From Actinernus sp. WN-2022 (taxonomy: Eukaryota; Cnidaria; Anthozoa; Actiniaria; Actinernidae), in NCBI GenBank assembly GCA_030867875.1, contig JAOWCC010001589.1:73679537-73743536 (forward strand): a DNA stretch of 64,000 nt, read 5' to 3'. The notes under the pieces were generated by a model, which was not told where the DNA came from, did not search any database, and saw only the letters and a list, made by a program, of their open reading frames with translations. Made by a program: the position numbers and the translations under genes. Within the stretch, counting starts at the first letter, position 1; every line of letters starts with the position of its first letter. Of the stretch, positions 1-10,741 are shown in pieces.

Positions 1-1885
1 CTTCCCACCATATTCTTCACTCTCCGATTCTCTGTTACGTCTTTCTCATTCGGTTTCTTTACGGATAACGCAGTCATCTCAGAGGGAAAGCTTTGGTTTT
101 GCACGAGTTTCAGGATCTCTGTCTCGGCATTCTTCAGCTCCTCAACTCTGATAGGTCGTATCTCTCCATATGTCATGGATTGTCTGAGCCGTCGCTTTTG
201 TCGAGCTTCTCTAAGGTTGGCCTTGTAACGGATCAGCCAAGCAACAGTCTTCTTCATGAAGAAAACCGTTTCAGGATGTAGTCGATCGTCGCATTCTCTT
301 CCTCTTGTGCTTTGGTTGCAAAGGATTTCGCAGACTTCTTGACCTCGGGGTCGTCTTCCTGGACGTCTCCCATGCTAGCGGGTCTCTTGGACCAGTCTTC
401 CTCTGAGCCCCATAGAAACTGTGGTGCATGCAACCAGCGCTTGCTCTCGATAAGCACCTTGGCGCTGAGCCCTCTGGAAGCTTCATCCGCCGGATTAGAT
501 TTCGTGTCTACATAATGCCACTAGGCAGGCACATTCGCGTTGCGAATTGTTGCAATCCGGTTAGCCACAAACGTCTGAAACCTTCTCTCGTCATTTTCGA
601 TGTACCTGAGCACACAAGTACTGTCTGTCCAGAAATGGGACTGATCGATCTTAAGGTTAATCTCTTGTCTAATCATGGAATCCAATCTTGTCGCGACCAC
701 CGCTGCAGATAGTTCCATTCTTGGAATGGTGACCGACTTGATTGGCGCCAGTCTTGACTTTGCCATTATAAGAGAGCAATGAACTTCTCCCTTTGCATTA
801 GTGATTCTTAGGTACGACACTGCACCATAGCCAATCTGAGATGCATCGGAGAAGTGATGGAGTTGAGCTGACGAGACATCGCCAAATGCGCTTGGCTTGA
901 TACATCGGTTAATGGTGTAATCTTCTAGCTTGGGCAGGTCACCCAGCCATTCACGCCACCGCTTTAGGTCTTCGTTGGATATGTCGTCATCCCAGCTCAA
1001 CTTCTGGCGACACAGATCTTGTAGAATTGCCTTTGCCGGTAGAATGAAGGGTGCCGCGAAGCCTAGTGGATCGTAGATTGAGCTGATAATAGAGATAATT
1101 CCTCTTCGTGTTGGTCGCTTATCTTTAACTGAAATGTTAAAGCCAAAGTTGTCGCTTGAGACATTCCAGCGTACTCCAAGTGCTCGCTCCAGGGTTGAGT
1201 TTCCGAAGTCTAGATCCTTGACCGACGGAGCTCTTTCCGACTCAGGGACTGATTCTACTATACCTTGATGGAGTTTGACATCCATTTCGTTAGGCGAAAT
1301 CCACCTATTGCTAGTAAGGCCTACTCTGGGATCTTAACTCGCCTTAACTCGCTGTAACTCACCTTAACTCGCAAAGCCGAAAAGAGACAATTTTCCTTAA
1401 ATCGCCTTAACTCGCCTTAAATCGCGCAACCTCGCCTTAACTCGCGGCGAGTTAAGATCCCAGAGTAGGCCTCTAGTAGCTGTCGTAGTTCGCCTTGAAG
1501 TTGAATAGCCTGCTCTTCGGATTCAACTGACTTCAAGCAGTCATCCACGTAGAAGTTGCGCTTCACTGTCTCCACAGTAACCGGGTCGAAGTCTTCTTTG
1601 TTGTCTTCCGCTGTCTGACGCAATGGGAAATTGGCGCAACTGGGAGAGGAAGCAGCGCCAAATAAATGGACGAGCATCTGGTACTCTTCCGGGTCTGTAT
1701 GCAAATCCCCACCTGGCCACCAAAGGAAACGAAGGGCGTTTGCATCTTCAAGAGGCACTCGGACTTGTAGAAACATACCTTCGATGTCTGCCATGAGGGC
1801 CACTGGTCTCGTTCGAAATCTTGTCAGCACTCCGACTAGAGTTAGTCAAATCCGGCCCCTGTGAAAGCTGTATGTTCCGCAAAGT
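1..1885 (-). mobile_element. BEL/Pao LTR retrotransposon pol fragment (RT, RNase H; degenerate)
   Basis: Minus-strand pieces read as BEL/Pao polyprotein. From about 1870 to 1479 there is a reverse transcriptase core with the catalytic motif FYVDDC. From 1310 to 524 there is the Pao-type connection and RNase H region (SSIYDPLGFAAPFILPAK, HHFSDASQIGYGAV, WTDSTCVLRYI). From 520 to the left edge follows the linker before the integrase (NPADEASRGL, then an arginine-rich helix). It is broken by a frame change near 1835, a MITE at 1317-1472, an out-of-frame junction at that site, and an in-frame TAG at 521-523. The integrase and left LTR would lie off the window. No LTR is seen on the right. It lies downstream of the WARS1-paralog exons, possibly inside that gene's next intron. 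Confidence 0.9.
1317..1472. mobile_element. 156-bp MITE with perfect 27-bp TIRs inserted in the BEL/Pao pol
   Basis: The terminal inverted repeats are perfect over 27 bp (1317-1343 and 1446-1472, starting AGGCCTACTCTGGG). The element is flanked by a 6-bp target duplication CTAGTA at 1311-1316 and 1473-1478. The interior is made of degenerate copies of the motif CGCCTTAACT. It splits the BEL/Pao RT from its RNase H region. Removing element plus duplication (162 bp) does not restore one frame, so a second small indel is present. Confidence 0.9.
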
Positions 1886-3150
1886 TAAGACTTCTTAAAA
1901 GAATCTTGGTAGATTGCAACAATGAATTAAAATCCAGGGCTTATTGTAACCTTGTACGCCCCCAACTTGAATAGTCCTCATCCGTCTGGAACCCCCATAC
2001 AAAGAGGAACTCATAAATAAGATTGCAATGGGAGAATGTAACAATATACATTTAATGACTGGCCCCGAGGGAAACAGTGAGTTTTGTTTCCCGAGACTCC
2101 AGTCAACTGAAGTTACCGGATTCAAAAATGTTTCCGAATTCACCACATGTAGGATATTCGTATTCGTAAGACGTGTACACTTATATATTACGTCGACACA
2201 GATATTTGGATTTCATGGTATGCACTACACTGATGAATCCCGAGACAGATACGTTGCGTGCGAGTTAACTCTTGGTGATCGTCGACCGAAACGTGGAAGA
2301 AAATCCCCCACCGAAAACAACAACACACAAACCAACAACAGCAACAAAAACAGATACAGCGGATTCAAACTCTAGCGGAGAATGAACTGCGAGTACAATC
2401 AACAACTTGGCCTTTAAAATGTTTCGCATTCGTAGGTATCCAGATACAATTGTCAGGCGGGGGTTTGCCTGAACTTCGTACGGAAGAGACGTGGACTCCA
2501 AATTGAGGTTACAACGGGTTTATTTCTGTCAAGCACTGGCTAAGACTGGCGATTACTGACTATTTTACAATAATTCAGTGATATTTCATAAGCTAGCGAG
2601 ATGCTGTCCAAACAATAGTAATTGAGAACAATGCAGATGTGTTTACCACAAAAGCTTAAATTAAATTATCGGTAAAGTGACTATGAAAAAAACTTAGTTA
2701 AAAATGAATAACAACCTAACTTCGAAAAGTCAGAGGTGAATCTAAAGATCAAATGTTACGTTTTGAGTACAAAACATACATTTAGTCTTTTCGAGTTTCG
2801 CCTTAAACTCACGTAAGGTCATCTGTTTGATTATCAAAACCCAACTAAGGATGAGAGATCTAATCTAAAGGTCGTCATTTCAATGTGTGTTCTTATCTTA
2901 ATGGTCCACTTTTCAACCAAGAGAACAATGGGTTACTTAAGTTCAGCTGGACAACCATAATCTTAAAATCTTATTGATTTGTGGCTAAGTTGAAAGCTGT
3001 CAAACGTCGATGGGATCATGAACTGCTACTGAGTTCAAACAGATGCGCTCACTCGATCCTTTACTTTCTATTAAGCGATCTTGTTTCTTTGTCATCCAGA
3101 ATAAACAAGGCATGCAAACATCTCTTGCGCACGCGAGCCGAAACTAATTG
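1886..3150. other. Non-coding stretch, no gene recognised
   Basis: The short open frames here have low-complexity or stop-rich contexts and no recognisable domain. The stretch around 2310-2360 is rich in CAA/AAC triplets. I see no repeat boundary or splice pattern that I can support. Confidence 0.5.
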
Positions 3151-3175
3151 ACTTAAACAAGATTTCATTAAAAGT

Positions 3176-4000
3176 ATGCTTTTCGTAAGTGAATTGCATC
3201 TTAAATATTTTATTAAAAGTGAGAGATTGGCTTTCCTAACACAATGTCCTGATACAAACAGAGCCAGAACAAGTCATAACCTTCGCACTAATAACGATCT
3301 TAGTCTTGTATATGCCCGTACTGAACGTTATAGAAAGTCGTTTATTTGTTCGTCTATTAAACTTTGGAATAGGCTTCCAGAGCCGGATGTACACTGTTCT
3401 CCAACCCTTGCTAGTTTTAAGAGAAAAGTTACGAAATGGCACACATACCCAACACGCAACCCCTTATATTATATCGGGAATCGTTTTCCAGCTATTTTAC
3501 ATACAAGACTAAGGCTGGAGAACACTGCATTGAATCAGGATCTTTTTTCAAAAAACTGTGTACCTCACCTGTCTGTCCTTGTGGCGCCACTAATGAATCA
3601 GCCGAACACTCCTTCTTTTATTGTGATGGATATGCTGCTCCTCGTAACATTTTGCGGCTTACCTCCGCTGGTCAGTTGCTTTGTAGTAAATGGCTAAATG
3701 CCTCAAATCGAATTAGACTCAAATGGATATTAAATGGAATACCTGACGTTTCTTTCAACTTAAATGTTTCTTTTTTCCGACATATTCATTCCTTTATTAT
3801 TGAAACAAAACGGATTAATTCCTAATATTGCTATGTTGTACATTCTGCGTGTCTCTGAGCGTGTATGTCACTATCTCAGTATTTTGTTATTTGCCGTATA
3901 CCTATATATAATGCGTGTTATGTATGCAGTCCTTTTAGTGTATTATTATGTAATAGCTATTTTACATAAGTTCCTTCGTTAAATTTTCTAGCTTTTGGAA
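3176..4000 (+). mobile_element. LINE ORF2 C-terminal tail with CxC zinc-knuckle, frameshifted
   Basis: Two overlapping plus-strand frames together read as the C-terminal end of a non-LTR retrotransposon polymerase. The first (from 3176) carries the post-RT segment with RARTSHNLRTNNDL and SSIKLWNRLP. The second (to 3825) carries a cysteine/histidine knuckle, CPCGATNESAEHSFFYC, followed by a short hydrophobic tail. The frame changes around 3480-3590, so the copy is dead. A related tail fragment lies at 57886-58215. The RT core upstream is absent, as is usual for truncation. Confidence 0.75.
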
Positions 4001-4254
4001 CAAATGTAAAGAATCAAATATTGTTTAAATAAAAAAAAAGATACAATGTTTCAACTTTACTTTGCGGATTCAAACGTTTCAGGATTCGTGACGAAAACGG
4101 AACGTTTTGGTTTCGGATTAACGTTTTGGGTGTAGCCGGCAAAACGAATCCGGTATCGAAACGTTCCGAATTCGTCATGAATCCAAATGACGAATCCAGA
4201 AACGTTTGCTCTAGTGTGAACGTAGTTTTATTATCATTATAACATTTTCCTAAC

Positions 4255-4363
4255 CTATGTGAGAAAAATACCCCCCTCTTCAGGAAATGATGAATTGGTT
4301 TTCCTGTCAATTTCTCAATTCTCTCGAGGTGGGATTTTTCCAAGTGACAGCATCCAAACCGTT
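4255..4363 (-). CDS. WARS1 paralog, coding exon 2 (partial gene)
   Basis: This 109-bp exon is the exact counterpart of WARS1 exon 2 at 29617-29725. It has the same length and phase, an AG acceptor before the first base, and a GTTAGG donor. It encodes ERIEKLTGKPIHHFLKRG followed by VFFSHR, matching the TrpRS segment before the ATP-binding fold. The frame is open and most changes from the other copy are conservative. Flanking intron sequence (about 4366-4560) also resembles that around 29726-29910, so this is a genomic duplication and not a retrocopy. Confidence 0.85.
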
Positions 4364-4852
4364 CTGGAAAAAAATCAGATTGGGAAAAACATGAATATAA
4401 TGAATCACACTGGTCAATCTATAGCTATCATAAAGTAAATGATGTATTTGTATTTGATATAATTATGGTCATATGAGAATACTAGTAAATGGACAAAGTT
4501 TTGGACAATATAAACGGTCGCATAATTTGACAAAGAAATTCAGGAAACTGAAATTGGGATGGCGATGGTTATCAGCTTTAGCCTCGCCCAATCGAGCTTA
4601 ACTTCGCTGATATTATAACTCGATCGTATACACCCTAGGTAGCAGAAGTTCTAATCTCCTCAGAGAAATACAAGTCTCGCATGTATTGAGAGAGGAGATT
4701 AAAATCTCTGGTACCATGCATGCAGGGTATGTGACTGAGATTCTAGTTTAATTGGCACCTAAAGTCTCCAAAACATCTCATATTTTACTGACTTTTCTCT
4801 GATCCTTTTTCCAAAACAAAAGTTTAACACCACTGAACTTACTGATCAACTT

Positions 4853-4973
4853 GTTGTAGTCGATCCCCCTGTTGTCGGCTGCTTCCACCTTGTCCATTGT
4901 GACGATCTGCTCAAACTCCTCTTCTGTACCGTCTTTTTCACTCTCGTTTTTTGTTGACGCCATGTTTCTTCTT
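4853..4973 (-). CDS. WARS1 paralog, coding exon 1 (partial gene)
   Basis: Start ATG is at 4973-4971 and the exon ends with a GTAAGT donor. It is 121 bp, identical in length to WARS1 exon 1, and encodes MASTKNESEKDG, an acidic stretch, then [13 protein letters not shown], the conserved TrpRS entry into the catalytic domain. About ten of 40 residues differ from WARS1, mostly in the acidic leader. Exons 3-9 are not in the window. In WARS1 the intron after exon 2 is over 7 kb, so here exon 3 would fall off the left edge. It could be a functional tandem paralog or a truncated duplicate. Confidence 0.85.
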
Positions 4974-5097
4974 GCCAAAACCCGACAAATAAACTGTTTG
5001 CAGGGAAGTAGGAAGACTTTCTCTTTTAAGGCGACCGGCATTGCGTGCGTGAATGTAGCCTCATAAAAATATTTGGCTGGTGCGGTTACTGAGCCAC

Positions 5098-5540
5098 TAC
5101 CCTGGTTCCAGAGGCCACTGACAGACGTAACCGAGTGGACCTGGGGTCGATAGCCAGATGTGAGCCTCTGGTAACCCACACCGCGGCAAAACGTTACGCG
5201 CATGCGTATTTGCTATTTCTTGTCGGCGCGCGGCCGCCCCCAGTTTCCCGCGAAAACTGAAATGAAACAACAGGCACATACCCGTAATTTTAAAATTTCT
5301 GCTTAAAAGTATCTATGTGAACTGTTTTGTCAAAAAATAAGAAAACTACTTAAAAGCTAAGCCTAAGACTTTAACAGGTTGAAGTTTTCGTAATTTGTAA
5401 TTCACTGTGAGTTTACTAAGTTATAAAATTATTTACTAAAAAAGTTGAAACCCTCGGTAATTTGTATTTGATAGCAGAGCCTTCGTTCTTTTGGCCAGCG
5501 GAGCATACCGTTTTGCCGCGGTGTGCTGGTAACCAGGGTA
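5098..5540. mobile_element. 443-bp MITE, TIR TACCCTGGTT, 9-bp TSD (family M9a, copy 1)
   Basis: Ends are TACCCTGGTTCCAGAGGC on the left and the complement of that motif (GTAACCAGGGTA) on the right. A 9-bp duplication CTGAGCCAC flanks it at 5089-5097 and 5541-5549. A second, shorter family member at 61074-61230 also has a 9-bp duplication. Nine-base duplications point to a Mutator-like origin. It sits about 120 bp upstream of the WARS1-paralog ATG, so it may lie in that gene's promoter or 5' UTR. Confidence 0.85.
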
Positions 5541-5884
5541 CTGAGCCACAGACCGTCTATTGCATATGATTTACTATAGCGGCCGCGTTCAATTTCTAAA
5601 ATATGGTCACTAATTCTCAGTTTGGTTAATGCTCTTCTGTGTTCTATATTTTAGGGGCCACCGTCCTTAATTCAGTCAAATCCAATGTCACGTGTTATTG
5701 CTGGGATTTCCACGCATACCCGAAGCCATTTTGAAATAAGAAAAGTTTAACTTGAACTGCCAAACTTTTAGCTTAAGCATGTTTAAATATGCCAGCTGTG
5801 CGAGTCTGTTTTCATGTTATGACACAATTCGGGCCCAGTAAGTAATTACTTTAGATTTTCTCTCAGTTATGAGGGGGAAGCGTA

Positions 5885-6565
5885 CATACATACATAATCT
5901 TTATTTATACACGGTTTCTCATCATACATATGCTCTTCCTGAGAGCCGTGTTTATTACAACAAAATTCATAAAAATACAAAATCGTATTGATAATAAAAA
6001 ATGCCGACACTAGGTATTTATAAAAACTATTCTAAATCATTTAATGCGTCTCTGTAAGCTGCAATACTTGTCTGATTCTTAATATTGTTAGAAAAGCTAT
6101 TCCAGAGAACAGACCCTCTATATTGGAAACTTAGTTTACCACTTTCGCTGTTTGGTCTAGGCACAGCTCTGATCGGCAGGCTATATTTACGGCTCTTTTG
6201 CGGACTCCCTAAAGTTGCTTGCAAAATTTCACATGCACTGGCCGGTCGCGCATTTCATTGTACTCCCGATCAAGGCCCCAAATTTCGCTGCTATAAGTAA
6301 CAATAGGTTTGATCATGTGTCAAATAAGTGGATTGTTAAGGATACATTCCTTCTGAAGGATTCGCCCATACTTCTATACGTAATGAATAGAATGCTTTGA
6401 AAGCAACCTTTTTAAATTCCTGCTTTGCCAGTACAAAAGAATGTTTATTTTTGGCATAAATAAGCCCGTTGGGATTGAAAATCATTACCTCAGTTTTACT
6501 TTCGTTTATTTGTAATCTATTTTCCCAAACACGACCGCGACTCGATTTGTAACCCAACCCCCCTC
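5885..6565 (-). mobile_element. LINE (CR1/L2-like) ORF2 3' region and tail, degenerate
   Basis: Reading leftwards from 6565: RLQINESKTEVMIFNPNG (RT thumb region), then a shifted frame with KYGRILQKECILNNP, IVTYSSEIWGLDRE and the terminal segment RAVPRPNSESGKLSFQYRG. At least two in-frame stops (near 6315 and 6205) and one frame change are present. The 3' UTR ends in a short TATG microsatellite at 5885-5897, typical of CR1/L2 elements. The 5' part is missing. Confidence 0.8.
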
Positions 6566-7072
6566 CCGCCTCCAATATCACCTGCTGAATAAAGTGTGTA
6601 GCCTTTCTCCTTCAAGTACTTAAAGTGCCTATCACCCTTTTGCAATTTTGATAGCTTATGAACCTCCGAAAAGTTTTGAGTACTTCTGTTAAGAAAGTTT
6701 TGGTTTAAAGTGAATACTTTATGTTCTACGCTTGTTTGAAATCGTGTAAATGTGACCTTTCCTGGGCTTTGCAATCATTTGAAGAAATACTTAACATGTT
6801 GACTAAAATGACTTTTTTCTTTACTAACAACTCAAAAACTGTGTATATTTTCTATGCATCGATGTTGTTGTGATAAAAACGCGCCATGGAGAATAATGCA
6901 TTAATGAGATAACGTCTACCCAGATTTCGACCCAGGCTTTTACTTACGCGGTCATGGGTCAGGAAAGGTCACATTTACACGATTTCAAACAAGCGTAGAA
7001 CATAAAGTATTCACTTTAAACCAAAACTTTCTTCACAGAAGTACTCAAAACTTTTCGGAGTTTCATAAGCTT

Positions 7073-7333
7073 TCAAGTCCTCATTAATTATTCACGAGGT
7101 ATTCAGCCAATCCAATGGTCTGATTTTAATCCCTTGAGGACACTGGATACCTGGTCTAGTCCTCCTAGCAGTAACTGGAAAAGTTTCTAGTTACTGGAAC
7201 AACTTGTTCCAGTAACTAGAAACTTTTCCAGTTACTGCTAGGAGGACTAGACCAGGTATCCAGTGTCCTCAAGGGATTAAAATCAGACCATTGGATTGGC
7301 TGAATACCTCGTGAATAATTAATGAGGACTTGA
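7073..7333. repeat. Perfect 261-bp palindrome (130-bp arms)
   Basis: The arms are exact reverse complements from TCAAGTCCTCATTAATTATT at 7073 to its complement ending at 7333, with a single-base centre at 7203 (GGAACAACTTGTTCC). No mismatch was found over 130 bp. It interrupts the right arm of MITE copy A. Confidence 0.95.
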
Positions 7334-7334
7334 A

Positions 7335-7481
7335 GTAATGTTTAAAGTCCGACAATGAGGACTGGACGGGGATTTCAAGTCCTTGCAATTAGTTCCAGTC
7401 CTCGGCTGCGCCTCGGACTGGAACAAATTGCGCGGACTTGAAATCCCCGTCCAGTCCTCATTGTCGGACTTTAAACATTAC
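7335..7481. repeat. 147-bp near-perfect palindrome next to the first
   Basis: Outer arms of 48 bp (from GTAATGTTTAAAGTCCGACA) are exact reverse complements; the inner part differs at a few bases. It shares the AAGTCC and AATGAGGAC words with its neighbour at 7073-7333, so both probably entered as one composite foldback insertion into MITE copy A, between AGCTTTCA and TCAAAATTGC. Confidence 0.9.
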
Positions 7482-7778
7482 ATCAAAATTGCAAAAGGGT
7501 GATAGGCACTTTAACATAGGTATCCCACTGCATGGAGATCATATCGTATGAAGACGCCAACTGATATTTACTGGTTTCAACTTGGTACCACACATGTAGT
7601 AGTCATTAGGTAATAATAGGGGGTTCTACTAATTGACATGACATTTGGCAATACTAAAGTTACCAATTTGCTAAGGTCAATCTCCCGTTGTATTACATGT
7701 AGGTTAATATCATTAACAGTTAATACTTCATGTTAGAGTACATCATCATCTGCAAATAATTTTATACTTGAGTTTTAA

Positions 7779-8317
7779 AGTGCCTATCACCCTTTTGCAA
7801 TTTTGATAGCTTATGAACTTCCGAAAAGCTTTGAATACTTCTGTGAAGAAAGTTTTGGTTTAAAGTGAATACTTTATGTTCTACGCTTGTTTGAAATCGT
7901 GTAAATGTGACCTTTCCTGACCCATGACCGCGTAAGTAAAAGCCTGGGTCGAAACCTGGGTAGACGTCATATAATTAATTCGGCATTGCAATCATTTGAA
8001 GAAATACTTAACATGTTGACTAAAATGACTTTTCTCTTTACTAAGAACTCAAAAACTGTGTATATTTTCTATGCATCGATGTTGTTGTGATAAAAAGGCG
8101 CCATGGAGAACAATGCATTAATGAGATGACGTCTACCCAGGTTTCGACCCAGGCTTTTACTTACGCGGTCATGGGTCAGGAAAGGTCACATTTACACGAT
8201 TTCAAACAAGCGTAGAACATAAAGTATTCACTTTAAACCAAAACTTTCTTCACAAAAGTATTCAAAGCTTTTCGGAAGTTCATGAGCTGTCAAAATTGCA
8301 AAAGGGCGATAGGTACT
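7779..8317. mobile_element. TTAA-flanked palindromic MITE (family K), copy B
   Basis: A complete 539-bp copy with TTAA at 7775-7778 and 8318-8321. Left TIR is AGTGCCTATCACCCTTTTGC; the right end carries one change (GGTACT). The two halves share the GACCTTTCCTGACCCATGAC block in inverted orientation around a non-palindromic centre. Confidence 0.9.
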
Positions 8318-8606
8318 TTAAGGTGGCGGTTAACCGTTCATTTTGGTCCAAAATTAATTTCTGGTACATTTTCCAGAAACCCTAAAATCCTACGTGAATT
8401 GTATTGGTATTTTATGACAATGATGAGTTCCAAACCTTAACTCAAGCAGAAAAAGAAGCTGAAAAGTCCTTAGAAACCCAGAAGGAAAGTGACCCCAACA
8501 GTATCAACTTGAAGAAATGAAGCAGTGATATTTGTATTACCATGCAGCGTTCGAAGATGTGTATGTTCCATCAAAGACAGAAAACTAGCTTAATGACTCC
8601 GAATAA

Positions 8607-8720
8607 GTAACGGACCTGAAACAACCACATGGGCTGATCAAAGTCAGGACCCAACTAAACCACATCGAATTGGAATTTAGTGTGTTGCTTTTTGTGGAGG
8701 GAGGAAAACAGAAGAAAAAC
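8607..8720 (-). repeat. SINE body fragment (tRNA-derived family, 3' part)
   Basis: The minus strand reads CCTCCCTCCACAAAAAGCAA, then a GGTTTAGTTGGGTCCTGACT block and TGTGGTTGTTTCAGGTCC. It matches the body of the SINE at 49571-49785 without the tRNA-like head. Confidence 0.6.
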
Positions 8721-8729
8721 AAGGGCGAG

Positions 8730-8960
8730 ATACTCGCAACAAACCCTATACTCACGCATTTAAGCCCAAGTTAAATACGTTTCTATTTAGGAAACATTTC
8801 TGTTAGCTGCCGTTTGTAAATAGGTTTGTAAATAAGTTTGTAATTAATTTCATATATAGGTTTTTCCATTTTTACTTTTTACCAATGAAAGGCGCATTGG
8901 GTTTTAGAAATGCGCCCTATAAGAATGTAAATATTATTATATTAACTCATGTAAGAGGAA
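8730..8960 (+). repeat. Retroposon 3' end with TTA-rich tail
   Basis: The segment runs through TAAATACGTTTCTATTTAGG and GCGCATTGGG...GCGCCCTATA to an ATTATTATATTA tail at 8933. Such GCGC(C)(C)TATA(TA)A ends precede TTA repeats in several LINE/SINE tails of this window (31740, 40940, 56960). No coding part remains. Confidence 0.4.
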
Positions 8961-9827
8961 TTGAGAATATTAAACTGTGTTAAAAAGACATGTTAAGATG
9001 GCCTTGGACTTGTTTAATATTTTCTCCATTTGCTATCAGAAATGTGAAAATCACTTGATTATCGAAATCTGATTTTTTTTTACTGGATATGATCAAACAG
9101 ATGAAATTATATTTAATTATTATCGAAACTTTAACTCAAGAATGCATTATTTTTAATGAAACATTCAGCATTATTGTTTAATTCATGAAGTTTAATTCAT
9201 GCAATTAAATATCAATTTTCGGATATTGTGTATTTAGCTTACAATGAATTACTACCTTAAAGCCAACATAACTTTTGAAATTCATAACTAATAATTCATT
9301 GCATAGACTCTTCACTATGAAGTAATTAAAAGTTAAAATTCAGTAAACACTTCCAGTTAACAGTATTCAGAGGGAACAATAATTTGTCACAGAAATGGTT
9401 GCTATGGCAGCAGTTTGTCGACATCAACAGCTTGACTCCATTTCACTAAATAAACTTTACAGTTCTACCAAATTGAGGCATGATCTGATTAACAGTAGGC
9501 TATTTTATCAGCTTAGTAAAACACTTGATTGTCTTGTTGATTCCTAATGCGAATGGCTACCTCTCTGGGTTTTTCCCCCCACCAACTTTCATTTTTGGGT
9601 TACCTGTGGCAGGCAGCCTTCACCTCCTCGGAACCTGGAATAGTACTGGCTATCGAAACAATGCCTAACCCTGACACAATACAAACCCTAAAACAATGGA
9701 ATTCTTTATCAGTGCAATCCACATTGGGTCCAATAAAATGCAAGGCTTTGAGAGGTGAAGGCCTCCTGACCTGTGGTACACACTCAAGGTGATAACAATT
9801 GGGCAGGAAAAAGTCATCAGGTAGGGT
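8961..9827. other. AT-rich intergenic stretch, nothing recognised
   Basis: About 870 bp, strongly AT-rich to 9540. The open frame at 9547-9792 and its antisense partner show no known motif and no codon support. I see no gene here. Confidence 0.5.
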
Positions 9828-10741
9828 TGTAATACATATTCCATATATGGTGATTACTGGACAAGCAGATAGCGGTCCCTGACAAGTGAAGAGAGGAACC
9901 TGACAAGCGAAGAGTGCCCCCAATTTTGACTGACAGGTTATGTAATAAAAATTTGTCACAAACCGAGAGCGAATAGTTGTTTAGTGTTAGTAGTGATTAT
10001 GACGTTCGCCTTAAATCCAAAAGGTTATGGGTTGAAATCCCAGTATACATGGAAATGAGACTTGGGGTTGCTATTCGCTTGTTACGGACCGCTATCTGCT
10101 TGTCCAACTTAAACTTCTAGATGCTAATAAATTCCTTTTCATAATTTAAGGAGCTTACGTCAAGAAGGCTACAACCAGACCAATCAGACCAACCCTTTCA
10201 TAGTATTGTATTATCTAAGATCAGTTATGGACATTCTATTTATGCTGCTTCGTTACCTGAATTAACTACTGTACAGAACCTTTTAACTAGATGCTACAAA
10301 CACAATTACATCTCTAAATCCTATAAGTGTTTACGAGCTCCTTGAGAAATCAGACCTTGCTATTTTCAATAAAATACGTACAAAGCCTGATCATCCTCTC
10401 TTTGACCTTCTGCCCAAGGTCAAATAATCATTGCTCAGGCTTACACACAAAAGCAGCCTACTACCTAAAGTTTATACAGAGCGTTTCAAATGTACATTTG
10501 TAAATAAATTAATATTTAAATATAAACTAGCTATTAATTAGCTTAATTACTTACATTTGTAATTTCTACTTACATCTGTAATTTCTTTTAATATTAGTAT
10601 TCTCTGATTTTATCAACTATTGTAACTATTGATATTTAGTATTTATCGCTGGAATAAAGACGTATTATTATTAAGTAATAACAATAATAATTATTATTGT
10701 CCAGTAATCACCATAATTATTATATGGAATACATATTACAG
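9828..10741. mobile_element. Composite inverted-repeat element with inner foldback and LINE tail
   Basis: Outer arms 9828-9863 and 10698-10741 are inverted copies (TGTAATACATATTCCATATA with a short indel, ending at GGTGATTACTGGACA). Inner arms 9857-9885 and 10082-10110 repeat GGACAAGCAGATAGCGGTCC in inverted orientation around a tRNA-like stretch with a GGGTTGAAATCCC block near 10029. A LINE tail fills 10140-10680. Exact termini and target duplication were not resolved. Confidence 0.55.
10140..10680 (+). mobile_element. LINE ORF2 C-terminus and 3' UTR, degenerate
   Basis: Shifted frames read KISYGHSIYAASLPELTTVQ, RTKPDHPLFDLLPKVK and TERFKCTFVNKLIFKYKLA, the post-RT end of a CR1/L2-like polymerase. 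A 3' UTR follows, ending AATAAAGACGTATTATTATT. A relative in opposite orientation is at 52668-52985. Several stops and frame changes show it is dead. Confidence 0.7.

Larger units (their letters stand above)
6624..7510. mobile_element. TTAA-flanked palindromic MITE (family K), copy A, with nested palindromes
   Basis: TIR begins AGTGCCTATCACCCTTTTGC. The element is flanked by TTAA at 6620-6623 and 7511-7514. Its two halves are long inverted copies of each other. The right arm is interrupted by two hairpins at 7073-7481. TTAA duplications are seen in Kolobok and piggyBac superfamilies; the AGT start favours a Kolobok-like origin. Other copies: 7779-8317, the split remnant 32720-35873, 39958-40486 and 50728-51269. 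Confidence 0.85.

Noticed and set aside
2265..2501. 78-codon minus frame with hydrophobic stretch
   Set aside because: The hydrophobic run comes from a CAA/AAC-rich low-complexity stretch read on the other strand.
10000..10060. tRNA gene near GGGTTGAAATCCC
   Set aside because: A B-box-like stretch only; no cloverleaf, and it lies within an inverted-repeat element.
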